Part shown: piece after piece, positions 20,383 through 32,209 of the stretch | Layout: each line of letters starts with the position of its first letter | How positions within the stretch are numbered: the stretch's first letter is position 1 | NCBI GenBank assembly: GCA_951230915.1 | Contig: OX579637.1 | Coordinates: forward strand, 3,348,001-3,412,000 | DNA length: 64,000 nt | Source: Antitrichia curtipendula | Lineage: Eukaryota > Streptophyta > Bryopsida > Hypnales > Leucodontaceae | Direction: 5' to 3' | The notes under the pieces: generated by a model | The model's database searches: none | Seen by the model: only the letters and a program-made list of their open reading frames with translations | Told to the model about the DNA's origin: nothing | Made by a program: the position numbers and the translations under genes

Positions 20383-22898
20383 CTATGGCTGATAGTCACT
20401 ATCTCCTTTGACTTCAGCCCCGCTACTATGACCTGTTGTATCCCATCCAGAATCATCGTCACTGGATGAATTTTGCATACTATCTGATGAAGATTGTACA
20501 ATCTTCCCTCCTTCTTCTTGTACTTATTTCAATGCGCTTGATCTCACTGGTCTACCTAACTTATGATCCCTTTTGACTTTTAGTAGAGACTTTCCAATAC
20601 CTCCCTTAAAATCGTGGATTGGTTTCACCTTTCGCTTGGTTAGAGGTAGACTTGCATCAAGTATTTAGCTATGGAAGGTCCACCTTCGTCATATTCACAG
20701 TCGTCCTCATCCAACGGAAACTTGTAAGGGTCTTCACAATGATCTCCGATGTTTGCATCATAATGAGGTGGGCTTCGAAGCGGTTCATCATCGAAATTGC
20801 GGATGCCGTGGTCATCTTCATTGTCCATGAGGGGATCAACTTCTTCACCGGATTCACCACCCTCGTCTTCCGATGAAGACAAGGCCGAATCCTCCGACTC
20901 GAGGTTCTCATCGTACCACTTCTTCTCGTCATTTTGCTTTGATGCACCGAGGACTTTGAAATTGGTATACACATATACCAAATCCTGTGCTCTTTGTGGC
21001 TTCAACTTGTTTCGATATTTGTTGTGAACAAAAGAATAGCTACTCCAATTTCGTTCACATGAAGACAATGATACCGGTTGGGCCAAAATCCTCTTGGCAA
21101 TTGGAGCAATGAGCTTTCCGCACGCGCCCTCAAAATCCCACCAAGCATGCACCGACAATTGTTGTTCACCCGGATCCAACATGTTGTGGAACGGAGGTTC
21201 CCTATGGCAAAAGGCTACAATTTCCTTCACCACCTTTGCGTACTCTAAAGGTGTACATATTTGCATCAAAATGCGCTTGCATGCAGCCATGGCATCAGTG
21301 TTGTCGGCTAGTTCTTTGTCTCCAAGAAGGTAGGGATTCAAAAGTGCTCCTGCATAATGTAAATCGGTCTTCACCATATCACGCCGTTTGTAGAACGCCT
21401 TCACCAACAGGATGCCTTTGTCCAAAGCCAAAAAAAAAGGCTCTTTGTCTAAAGCGAGGACGTGCTTCTCTAGTTTCCTCATAATATGTAACACCTTGCC
21501 CATGCATGGTGTCTTTGCATCCAAATCACAAAGAGCATTGACAATTGGAGCTGTCACATCTTCAAAATTTTGACAACGATGCCAAAAATGCCCACTTAGA
21601 ATGATCTTCTTCACCCGTTCGGATTCTAAACGAGTTTTGGATTTTCGCAAGTGCTTTCTAGCATATTCCTCCCATTGCGGGTCCGTCACAGTTTGTTGCA
21701 ATTGTGCTTTTACCTTGAGCATACGTGCAACCATGTTGTAATTCAAGGCAAATCTTGTTTCCACCGCCAACAATAAGTTGTATTGCGTCGAATATTTCCG
21801 AAGTATCGCAAGCGGCATGTGCCTCTTTTTGAAGAATTTGACTATCTTTCGGGAATCTTTCACGACGTCATCAATCCATTGTTCGTTTGCCCAATCTTTT
21901 AGCAACAAACTCAAGGCATGCACCACGCAACCTTGAAAAAAAACGTGGAGATAGGTAATAGATACCAAACTCCATGCTGCTGGATTTACAGCCGCATTAT
22001 CTGTACTCACCTGCACTACGTTTGCAGGGCCCACTTGTTCTATAAAACTCTCTAATATAGAGGCCAAATATGGAGCATCTTTAGTTTTCCTAGTTGTATC
22101 CACCGATCCTAGGAATTGCTCACCCGCGGATGACACAAGCATGGCATTTATCAATGGTCGATTCGAAATCGAGATCCACCCATTAATAGACAATGTGGCT
22201 CCAAATTTCCTAATACTGGTTTCTGTCCGCTTACGGAGATTGACCTCTAAGTCTACCTTAGCTTGGTCAAGCAATTTATGACGTAGATCATGGTATGATG
22301 GTGGGCTATAAGGTTGGTGAAACTCCACCGTTTTCTTCACTGCTTCTTTGAAGGCTGGATTTCGGGCTACAGCAAATGATATGTTTGCCGCATAAAAGAA
22401 ATTGGCCCACATTGCATTCAAAGTGCATTTATTTGCTTTGTCGAATCCCTCTACTAGCCTACTCTGTCTTTGAGGCCTACTGCTTGATGTCCGCTGAGTT
22501 CCACGTCCACCTGATGCTTGTGTACTTGGATTTCCTTGGGAAGAACCACCAACATATTCCTTTGGTGCCGTGCATGAGTCTTCTTTGGTAGAGTTCACAG
22601 TGTCTTTGGCATTTGACATAGCACGAACAACCATAGGCATAGGTTTGTCGTTGCCATCCACATTGTGTGGAGTACCTCTTTGTGGAATCACTCCATTGCA
22701 ACGAACAAATAGACCTCAAACTTCAGATGTCATTTGGGTACAAAGGCTGATTCCTTTGTCACGACTCCCCGATGTGCCTGCATATCCCAAATTACTAAAC
22801 ATACGCACCGGCTTCTTGGCAAATACCAATTTGCAAGCCTTGCATTGTACTTTTCCATTTGATAGGGTTTCATACCAAGAAGACCAATCCTTGGTCAT
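20383..22898 (-). pseudogene. hAT transposase copy 2 (TGA, frameshift, first Asp lost)
   Basis: Second, distinct hAT/DUF659 transposase. Start chosen at ATG 22898 because MTKDWSSWYETL parallels the BED start of copy 1. The finger CKAC is followed by a TGA at 22716-22718; the frame then stays open to 20640. The core shows GSVDTTRKTK, VSTDNAAVN and SSCERNW, then YSFVHNKYRNKL and VYVYTN. The first catalytic position reads INGW (22182-22184) where copy 1 has TDGW, so the first Asp is Asn. Near 20640-20690 a frameshift moves the Ser/Asp-rich tail (SSSDDDSGWDTTG) into another frame, ending at 20383. Compared with copy 1 the tail is short. It sits in tandem downstream of RING copy B. Confidence 0.75.
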
Positions 22899-23189
22899 GG
22901 TGGCTATTTTAGGCTCTGTGTATTGAAACCCTAAATTCAAAATGTAATGATAACAATTGGATAAAATCGTTCAAATGTTTATGCACAAAGCCTTGGAAAA
23001 CAAGGCCCCCCTTTCCACTGAACTATGCATTACCAAGCAAGGGACACAAAAAATTGTAGCTCCTAGCCCTTGGAAATCTTAATATTCAATTTCTCAGGAG
23101 TGTTTGCAAATGTCAATTTTAGGACTCTTATAGTCTTCATCTGTTTGTGACCGTTGAATATGGGAAAAAAAAATCCTCCCACAACGGTC
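22899..23189. other. Spacer upstream of hAT copy 2
   Basis: Short AT-rich interval between hAT copy 2 and the minisatellite; no promoter could be assigned with confidence. Confidence 0.35.
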
Positions 23190-23540
23190 AGGCGGACGGC
23201 CAGCTGGGCTGTCGGAATAGCGGACAGCGGACGGGAATCTGGGCCGTCCAACGGGCGGACGGCGGACGGAAATCTAAGCCATCGGATCAGCGGACGGGCG
23301 GATGGGAATCTGGGCCGTCCGAACAGCGGACAGGCATACGGGAATCTAGGCCATCAGATGAGCGTATGGGCGGTTGGCAGACGGGAATCTGGGCCGTCGG
23401 ATCAGCGGACGGGAATCTAAGCCGTCAGTTCAGCGGATAGGCCGACCTAAAACCTGTCAGGCGGACAGCCGTTTTTTACAATTTTGGTAAGATGTTTAAA
23501 GTGTGCATACAGGCGGACAAGTGGATTAGGCGGATAGAAA
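23190..23540 (+). repeat. CGGACGG minisatellite, about six units of 36-42 bp
   Basis: The unit reads GCGGACGGGAATCTGGGCCG followed by TC and a variable GGATCA-like piece. Variants alternate GGGCCGTC and AAGCCATC. Flanking CAGGCGGAC motifs extend the cluster on both sides. It separates hAT copy 2 from RING copy B. Confidence 0.8.
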
Positions 23541-23868
23541 TGTATGTGCAAATGAAAATGGGTGATTTGTAGGCACGGGATTATAGAAGATAACATAACA
23601 ATAACATGAAATGATCTTGTGCAAATGTACAATAGGTATAATCTTCTGCAATAGGTACGCACAAGAAACATATTTGACAAATAAATAAGGTAAAATTTAT
23701 CATTATGGAAAAAGAAATCCAAACATATTTGTATTGCATAAATATTTATACATTAATTAAAAGCAACTCATGACATACCATGAGTGTTGTGCATTACTAA
23801 TATTGAATCCTCATGAGATTCAAATAAGTACAAAACAAATTTCATTGGTTAACCCCCTAATAGAAACA
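23541..23868. other. AT-rich 3' flank of RING copy B
   Basis: No coding signal seen. Confidence 0.35.
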
Positions 23869-26800
23869 CTATTTTGCATCATCGCTACTGTTTGCGGAAA
23901 TATGAGGGGCACGCTCTTGTTTTTTAAATCTTCGACTTGCTCTACGAGTTTGAGGACCACTCGACCCGGAGGCTGTGCCCCCTCTTGATCGGACTTCCAT
24001 GTCCACAGCGATGAATTGTTGTTTGGTTTCTGGAGAGTAGTCATCTTGGTCTTCCATCTTTCGTTTATTTTTCCTTGTGGGAGACAAATCTACTTCCTGT
24101 GCCTTTAACGCTCTCAAAGCCAAATAAATCTTTTCTATCATAGCATTTACCGCTTTGTCATCATCTCGAGGGGTCAACAAGATCGCTTGCCCTGTGCCAT
24201 GTAGAAAAGTTCTCCACGTCGTTATAATGTTGGTGATCCTCTTATCAAATGCACTTGCCACCTCCACGAGTGCATGTTCTGTACTTGATAGCCCATCTAC
24301 ATTAAAAGCAACACGAACTTGCGCAGTTTCTTCCAATTTTGATAAGAATAGGGCCCTCCCTATTAAGCTGTGATTGTATGCTCCGTACTGCTCGTTGAAC
24401 TCTTGGGATGGTTGCACTTCTATGTAGACGCCATCTTCTCCTTTCCGCACTTCTTTTTCAGAAAATTGGAAGAACTTTTTATGTAAGATGCTCCAGTGTC
24501 CCCCCATGCTACGACAAAACAACTCTAGAGCCTCCAAGTCTTCAATACCCCTGGCCCGCAACTCCACCTCTCTATTGTGCGTCATCCAGTCAAAGTCATC
24601 CAATTCGTCATTGTAGTTCTCACAAACATCATGCATGAGTTTTTGCGCATTCCAAATGAGAGGTCGCCCCCAATGAATGTAATTTTGGAATAGAAATGGC
24701 TTTTGGTCAAGTGGAAGGGTCCATCGATTGTGTTCGTGGCTAGGGGGCATGCTCTCCTTGTACCCAACCATTTCGTAAAACCTAGGGCTCAAAGGAGATC
24801 GACACTCGGGACAAACCAAACGAACAAGGGATGATTCCACCATACACGTGATATGGTAAGTGTGGCGACATTGGCCCATGATTAAGGCGCCCTCGGGACC
24901 AAAATGATTTAGACAAAGCCTGCATTTATCCTCCAATAGTTCCGTGTTTGAACTTTCACCATGCACTACTATCTTGTCTGCCTCTTTGATGTGCGCTGAA
25001 TGTGTGTTGTAAGGGACCCAACCTTTTTCTACTTCCAAGGTCCAATTGATGGACTTTGACGCAATCTTCTGCGCGTCATTCAAGCGCTCAAACATTGTCG
25101 ACATGTCCCCCCAATATTTGACGTCAATTGAACCCCTATGATGTACCTCAAACATCCTTCTAACAGATAGGAGGTCAGAGGAAATGGCATCGCATTGCTC
25201 CTTTGACTTCATGGATAATTTGAGAAGCCCCTTCATTGCTCGGGTTACTACAGACGGTTTGTCTTGTAGTTTTTGAATCCACGTCAACCAACGAGTGTTG
25301 GAACTGCTCTTTGGCAAGCATTTATCTAGCTCCACTATTTGTATCATTTTCTGATATTGTGCCTCCAAATAGACGTTTTGTTGAGTTACCGACTCTAGTT
25401 CATGCTTCACCTCTTCAAACTCGTGGCCTTCCGTTTGCATGGACGCGTCTCAGAATGTGGGAGGAGGATTATCCATGGCGGTTTCGGATATTACTTCCTT
25501 TTGGTTGTTTTCCTCAACCGCTTCTATACGCACGGCTCCGTCGGTCTTTGGAAGAACCCATCGCCCATCCTTGAAATTCTTTTCCTTGAGTTGTACAATT
25601 TTGTACTCCAATTTCTCGATAAATTCCCTCTGAGAAACTAGAGTGTCATATTGGCGATCCTGTGCGTTTGCAAATCTTTCATAATTAGCGCACACTCCTT
25701 TGAATGAAGCAAGCAATTGCTTATGCTCTTCTTTCAATTTCTCGTGCTCTACCTTCAAGGCCTTGTATTTTTCATTCTCTTCAGCCAAGATGAGCAGCTT
25801 GCGATTATTTTCGACCCACTCCTCCAATAATGGTTTCATAGACGTGAAAAAATCCCAAAACAACAAGGCACCTTCCACCAACTTGGGCCCGGATTTGGTG
25901 AATTCTTGAGCAACTTCCATAAGTTTGGGGGCAATGCTAGCTACAAATTTAGCTGTAATTGACAATCTTTTGGAGGTGATCACAAAATTGGGCCATTGAT
26001 CACTGTATTCGGCGAAAGGATTACTCGGTCCGGCCTCGTTTGCGGTTTCAGTCAAGCCCGCCTTGTTTGTGGGGTTACTAGGACCGGCCTCATTTGTCTC
26101 GATTACTTGGTTTGGTTGAAGAGAGATGTCTTGTTGATGTGCCCTAAACAAATAAGAATCTTCCAACAAGCTTTCCAATTCACTCACCATTGGCAAATGA
26201 CAAAGATCCTCCAATTGTGCCGAATTTTGAGTTGACAAATGCGGATAGCTTTTATTCACTGGGTTGTCATCAATGGACACATTTTGCGCCATGCCATCGA
26301 GTTGCTTTCCATTTTTTGGCAACATCTGCCCTTCAACTCTTGGGCTCGATACGGGGCCCAATATGGGGCTTGATACGGGGCCCAAAACGGGACTCAATAT
26401 GGGGCTCGCTGTGGTTGGTAAGTCTTGATTGCAAGGTACTTGTGTCATAAAATTCGTAGCATCGCTCGCTATGATATTATCAATTGATGCAATGGCCCTT
26501 GCCATTTGTTCGGGACGAATCTCTTCCCGCCGTTTTTATGGTGCAGACGGGGCCACCGGTTCCTCCTTCATGGGCCGCATGCTTGAAGCACCACTTTGTT
26601 CACCCACGGATGTAAAATTGCGTGTGCATATCCAATCCGCCCGAGGAGTTAAAAACACCTCTCCGTCAACACTTTCCACCGTGGCATTTGACATTGTAGT
26701 TGGAATCTTCGTAGAATCCAAATGTACTCCAATATTTCCCCCCTCCATGATCTCTTTTTTAACCTGCATTATACCATGTTTTTGTCGCTTCTGTGATTTT

Positions 26801-27321
26801 GGTGCCTCACTTGGACTTGCCTTTGGATCATACAAATCCGGAATATCTTTTTGCCCTATTGTAAGCAAAAGTGGAGCCCTAGTTGTTGTTGGATATGTGC
26901 TCCAATCCACCTTCCGAGCCAATATGAGCTCAGCACACACCATAGAGGCCAGGTTGTAGTTTATGAGACCCTTACTCATTGATTTGTCCTTGAAGAGGGC
27001 CCGCCAAACCTCAAGTGATCGATGGACAAAATGTCCATCCTTGCAATTTGATGGCTTGCAACAGAAACCTCGTGTGTGAATAATGTGTACCTCACGAGGC
27101 CACAACTTGTCGATGTGATACATTTTCACATATTTTTTGCAGATTTTGGAGGTCCAATAAGTTTCTTCCTCCTTCTCCCATTCGCTCTTTGCTTTGATAT
27201 TTGGATCATCTAAAATGTCCCAGTGAAGCTCGTGGGCAATCCCCTTTGATTTTGCCTTCTCGCTCTTGCCACCTCTTGAAGTCATCGCTATAGTGCCCTT
27301 GCTCGTACCTTCCGTTGTCAT
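23869..27321 (-). pseudogene. Coiled-coil/RING-like gene, copy B (two in-frame stops)
   Basis: The largest member: one frame of about 1,151 codons from ATG 27321 to TAG 23869, interrupted only by TAA 26536-26538 and TGA 25450-25452. The N-terminal block parallels copies A, C and D (MYHIDKLWP, ASMVCAELILARKVDWSTY). Then come an acidic linker, short SSPILGPV-type repeats near 26330-26420, and long coiled coils (25560-25800, 25330-25440). The RING-like finger (CRLC ... CRHTYHITC ... CPEC) lies around 24935-24795, followed by FYEMVGYKESMPPS. The C-terminus is Arg-rich. Relative to copy A it has an expanded central region. It is transcribed toward hAT copy 2 in the same direction. Only two stops in so long a frame suggest recent inactivation, or unrecognised readthrough. 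Function unknown. Confidence 0.6.
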
Positions 27322-27376
27322 GACTGACGGCAAGTGATATCAAAATAATTGACCTCACTCTCCACCCGTATAGGAG

Positions 27377-27476
27377 CAACCAGCACAATGAAGCAACGGT
27401 TGTAACTTCCGACACGGGTTCCACCTCTAAATAGAAAGAAGAAGTGAGGAAGAATGGAGGGCCATCTGCCTTTATA
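27377..27476 (-). promoter_or_regulatory. TATA box and leader of RING copy B
   Basis: GGTATAAAGG on the minus strand (TATAAA at 27471-27476), then a leader containing CTTCATTGTGCTGGTTGC (27377-27394), which matches the leaders of copies A and D. Confidence 0.55.
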
Positions 27477-27480
27477 CCCG

Positions 27481-27867
27481 TCCGCAACCAAACCTAAAGT
27501 AGGTCCGACGGCGGACGCCCTCCCAAACCTCCCGAAGCGGACTCAGTCGTCCGATTGATCGGACGAACCTACTGTCCGCTCGAACGTACGGTTTGACCGT
27601 CCGCTGGATCGGACGGACGGACCGTCCGATCGAACGGATGGTCTGACCGTCCGATCGATTGGACGATCTGATTGTCCACTTGATCGGACAGTCGGATTGG
27701 ACGAGTCGAACCGCCCGTCCGCCCCGTCCGCCCTGTCCGGTGGTCTGCGTCTGTCGAACGGTGGCCACTACGTCCGCTGCGTCTGCAACAGCGTCCGCGG
27801 ACGCTGCGTCAGGACGTTCGGTTTTTGGACGTGATTTGCCCACGGACGTTCCAATTCGTCAACCCTG
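27481..27867 (+). mobile_element. CGTCCG/CGGACG array and hAT-type terminus
   Basis: Dense motif cluster in which CGTCCG and CGGACG face each other around short centres such as ATCGA, giving small palindromes (for example CCGTCCGATCGAACGG). It ends with GTCAACCCTG at 27858-27867, the same terminus as at 19468. The next eight bases (27868-27875, TCTGGCAC) would be the target duplication, but I could not find the matching left end. I take it as the right end of the hAT copy 2 / RING copy B element, inserted in the DUF7869-like gene. Confidence 0.55.
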
Positions 27868-28106
27868 TCTGGCACACATGAAAACAAAGGGATTAAACGT
27901 CCAAGGATTGGAACCGTTCAAGTCACTGGAACTATAAAAGCTATCATTGACGAGAACGCTGACCAAATGCCCCATCAAATGCGTGGCATCGGACACGGAC
28001 AAATGGACACTCTGAAATTTTTGATTGCTGGAAATAATTGGAAATGTGTTCGTGTTGAGGCTAACGAGGTACTAGTTCTAATTTCTTTTCTAGCTTTAAT
28101 CTCAAC

Positions 28107-28111
28107 TGGAT
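28107..28111. repeat. Target-site duplication of the copia element (left)
   Basis: TGGAT, matched by TGGAT at 32210-32214 on the other side. This 5-bp duplication fixes both ends of the element. Confidence 0.75.
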
Positions 28112-28464
28112 TATTGAAAGCAAAGAACTTATATTGCAATGAAGAGAGAATACAACAAATTAATGGAAGGGATAATAAACCTAGCAAGGGGTTTCTCTTT
28201 AATACTATTCTACCAACAAGTACCATGACTATCCTTATGGGTTATATCACTTCACACTATCTTCACTTCACTTCACTCTATCTGCACTTCACTCTAACTT
28301 CACTTCATTCTAACTTCACTCTATCTTCACTTCACTTCATTCTATTATAAGGTTGTCCCTCTCTACTAGCACCTTGGTTGGCTACAAACAACTCCTAACT
28401 AAAGTAAGCCCATATATAGAGCTCACACATGAGTGCCTAAGTGTTCTACTCACTAATCTTAACA
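28112..28464 (-). repeat. 3' LTR of copia element (353 bp)
   Basis: Pairs with 31910-32209. On the element strand it begins TGTTA and ends CAATA, so the ends are TG...TA, not TG...CA. It is longer than the 5' LTR because of extra CTTCACTTCA/CTCTATCTTC units around 28250-28345. A polypurine tract AAAGTGGGAG abuts it at 28465-28474 on the minus strand. Confidence 0.85.
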
Positions 28465-31400
28465 CTCCCACTTTGTTTGTTGCCAAACAATGTCAAACCC
28501 ATCTCCGCGCGAAGAACTTCGTGGCGAGGCTTAGCAAGGGCCTTTGTCAACATATCCGCTACCATACGCTCTGTCGGTATGTACCTCATTCCGATCACAT
28601 TGCTCTCAACCTTCTCACGAATGAAGTGGTGTTGAATGTCAATGTGCTTGCTCCGAGAGTGGTGAGTTGGATTCTTCACCAAAGCAATGGCCGGTTGCTT
28701 CTTCGAATTCCACGAAAGTGCACCATCTCCAAGCATGAACACATAGCCCGATGTAGACCTTCGATCGGTTGCATCTCCTGCCCAATCTGCATCACAAAAG
28801 ACCACCAATGCAAGATTCTTCCCTCCAAGCACCAATTTGGCTTCTAATGAGCCTTGGAGGTACCGCATGATCCTCTTCACCGCAGCCCAATGCGTGGGAC
28901 CGCCCTTGGCCAACAATCTTGCCTTGTAGCGCACAATGCTCCCCGATGCATCTCTCTTGGTGCAAAACACCCATTTGCACCCAACACTCTTGCGATCAGT
29001 AGGAAAGGGAGAAAGCTCCCATGTACCTTTGCTCATAAGCGAGGCGCACTCCGCTTGCATGGCTAGCTCCCACTTGCTTGCATCCGCGCTCTTCATGGCC
29101 TCTTCCATGGTGCTTGGGTCTCTCACAAACGCCACGTTTGCACGCTCCACTTGGTCTTGAGGCAAGATGTGGTTCATCCACCACTCTCCAAGCGGCCGTT
29201 GCTCCCTCATGGGATATCTTGATTCCTTGGCCGCCTCTCCTACACCACCATCTTCACGTGGAACCACAACCACCTTCTTCAACGTCGGTGCGGTGAGAGG
29301 CTCCTCTTCTTCTTCAGCCACTTCTTGGCCACTAGGAGATTGGTCCACCTCAAAGCCTCCATTGCTCCCACTTGAACCTATCTCCAAAGGTTCACCATCC
29401 ACCTTCCTGTCTTCCATGAAAATGACATCTTGACTCTTGAGAATCTTCTTTGTCCCCAAGCACATGAGTCTATACGCCTTGGAGCCCTTCCAATAGCCCA
29501 AAAACAAGCACTTGGTGCCCTTGGCATTAAGCTTGGAGCGTTGGAGGCTCAAATCCAATGCATACGCCACACATCTAGAGATGCGCATGTGGCCAATGTT
29601 GGGCCTCCTTCCACTCCATACCTCTTGCGGTGTCATCGATGCAACCGCACTTGTGGGACACCGATTGCGAATGTAGGCCGCATTCGATACCGCCTCCGCC
29701 CAAAACTTGTACTTGAGGCCTTGGGCATGCAACATGGCTCGAGCCATCTCCACAAGCATACGATTGGCACGCTCCGCCACACCATTTTTTTGCGGAGTGT
29801 ATGGCACTGAGGTTTGATGTGCAATGCTGTGCTCTCTCATAAAGGCCTCAAAAGCCTTGGACGTGTACTCCCCACCGTTGTCCGACCTCAACACCTTGAC
29901 CTTGTAGCCGCTCTCATTCTCCACAAGTGTCTTCCATGCTTTGAACCTCTCAAACACCTCACTCTTGCATTTGAGTACCAACACCCACACCTTCCTCGAA
30001 AAGTCATCAATGAAGGTGAGGAAATACCTTGCACCACCCATGGAAGTAGTCTTCATGGGGCCGCACACATCAGAGTGCACCATCTCCAACACCTTGGCCG
30101 CCCTCGTTGCCTTATTGCTTGGAAAAGGCTTCCTCGCTTGCTTGCCTTCAATGCAAGCCTCACACGTCAAATCACAAGTGGCCTTCTTCACTTGCATACC
30201 GCCCACCATACCTTCAAGCACCTTCACACTCTTGACATTGAGGTGCCCCAATCGCTTGTGCCAAAGCTCCATCGAGTCTTGCACCACCGTCGCTTACACC
30301 ATACAAGCCGTACTTGAGCCATTCACCGTCTTGAATTCAAGTTGATAAAAGCTGCCCAACTTTGGCGCCGTGACAATCATCTCTCCACTCTGTGCCGCCA
30401 AAACACAACCTTGGATGTTGAATTCCACCTTCAAGCCTTGTGCCACCAACTTGCTCACCGAGAGCAAATTGGCATGCAACTTGGGCACATGCAACGCATC
30501 TTGGATGCGAATCTTCTTCATCAGCCCTTTGACCTTTACCTCCACCACAATGCACCCCATGCCAATGGCCTCTACCATGCCATTGTCACCCAAAAACACC
30601 TTGTGGTTGCTAATGGGTTGATAGGTGAGAAAAGCTTGCCTGTGAGGGGTCATGTATTGCGTTGCCCCTGAATCGATGATCCACTTGAAGATGCGGTCGT
30701 CAAAGCCATCACTTGCCGCAAACGCAAACTTGTCCTTTGCTTCAACGACCGTTGCTTGGTTGGCTTTCTCCTTCTTCGCCTTCCAACAATTGTGAGCAAG
30801 GTGGCCTACTTGGCTGCAATTGTAGCACGTGCATGTCTCCTTGCGTGGTTGAGAAGCCTCCCTCTTGCCATTTTGTGCAAGAAGCGCTGAACCTCCTTCC
30901 TTGGTCTCATTTTCTTTCCTCTTCGACACCTCGTGCATCAATCTTGCGGTGACATATTCCAAATCGAGGTCCTTCATGGCTCTTGTCTCCAACGCCGTGA
31001 TGAGATACTCATATGAGGTGGGCAAACTCTCAAGGAGAGTCATCACAATATCTCCATCTGTCAACGGCACCTCTAAGGAAACGAGTTGGTCCACAAGGCC
31101 CTTGACCTTGTTGATGTGGTCAAGCATGTCATCCCCCCCTTGCATCTTGCAAGTGAAGAACTTGCGACGAGTGAAGAGAATGTTGGACAAGCTCTTGGTC
31201 TCGTGGATGTTGCCAAGGACCTTCCATGCTTCCGCAGGCCCCTTGTAAGAGCGCACGTGCGCAAGCTGCCTATCCACGAGATTGCAAGCAATCATGGAAA
31301 AGGCCTTCTTTACCCTCCTCTTGTAAGACTTCTTGACCTGGTCCTCGGCATCGTTAGGAGGAACCTCTTCGGAATCTTCCACAATCTCCCAAAGGTCCTT

Positions 31401-31499
31401 CTCCGCCAAGATCATCTCCATCTTGAACTTCCATAAGCCAAAATTGCCTCCATCGAACTTGTCGATGACGCGGACACCTTCTCCCTCATTTGTAGCCAT
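28446..31499 (-). pseudogene. copia Gag-Pol polyprotein with TAA and RT deletion
   Basis: Starts at ATG 31499. Gag: a UBN2-type region, then a zinc knuckle CYNCSQVGHLAHNC. Protease: WIIDSGATQYMTPH. A TAA at 30294-30296 interrupts the frame, which continues unshifted with the pre-integrase motif LWHKRLGHLN and a CxxC finger. Integrase follows with HSDVCGP, RSDNGGEY and KNGVAERANR, carrying the D, D and E residues. The frame then jumps from the start of reverse transcriptase (YKARLLAKGG) straight to the RNase H border (PTHWAAVKRIMRYLQG). A second in-frame deletion removes the middle of RNase H between KKQPAIA and LVKNPTHH. The order protease-integrase-RT-RNase H defines Ty1/copia. Deletions are in frame, so a shortened Gag-integrase protein could be made if the TAA were bypassed. 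Confidence 0.88.
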
Positions 31500-31909
31500 G
31501 CTACCACGTCTTCCGCTCTAGCTGGTTTCCCAGTCACTCCAATGAGCCCTCAATGGCTCTCCAAAGCCTTAACTAAGACTCATGTGGTTCAAATTACTCC
31601 AATGAGCACTCCAAGGCTCACAATCTCTCAAGCTAGACCTCAAATGACCCAATCTACTCCAATAGAGCTCCAAATAATCTCATCTACTTCAAAGCACCTC
31701 CAAACAAGTGCCAAATGCAAGATCAGACCTCCAAGGATCCTACAAACCCCAAACAAGAGAGATCCTCACCAAACAAGAAGACCTTAAACTCAAAAAACTT
31801 CAAGTGACCCCAACTCCACTTGCTCCAAGCTCCAATGGAGCCTCTCCAACAAAACACCTCCAAAGTCCTCCAACACCAAGTCGCAACTCACATGAGTGGG
31901 CCCATAACC

Positions 31910-32209
31910 TATTGAAAGCAAAGAATTTATATTGCAATGAAGAGAGAATACAACAAGTTAATGGAAGGGGTAATAAACCTAGCAAGGGGTTTCTCTTTAA
32001 TACTATTCTACCAACAAGCACCATGACTATCCTTATGGGTTATATCACTTCACTCTAACTTCACTCTATCTTCACTTTACTTCATTCTATTATAAGGTTG
32101 TCCCTCTATACTAGCACCTTGGTTGGCTACACACAACACCTAACTAAAGTAAGCCCATACATAGAGCTCACACATGAGTGCCTAAGTGTTCTACTCACTA
32201 ATCGTAACA
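31910..32209 (-). repeat. 5' LTR of copia element (300 bp)
   Basis: Partner of 28112-28464 with the same terminal sequences. The flanking TGGAT lies at 32210-32214. Confidence 0.85.

Larger units (their letters stand above)
28112..32209 (-). mobile_element. Ty1/copia LTR retrotransposon, internally deleted
   Basis: A 4.1-kb element with two similar LTRs, 5-bp TGGAT duplications, and gag, protease, integrase and partial RNase H coding on the minus strand. Reverse transcriptase is almost entirely missing, so it cannot be autonomous. It sits inside the first intron of the DUF7869-like gene, opposite to that gene's direction. LTR divergence is low apart from the CTTCA-repeat length difference, indicating a fairly recent insertion. 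Confidence 0.9.

Noticed and set aside
28446..30345. Plus-strand ORFs opposite the copia polyprotein
   Set aside because: Antisense shadows of the GC-richer gag-pol frame.
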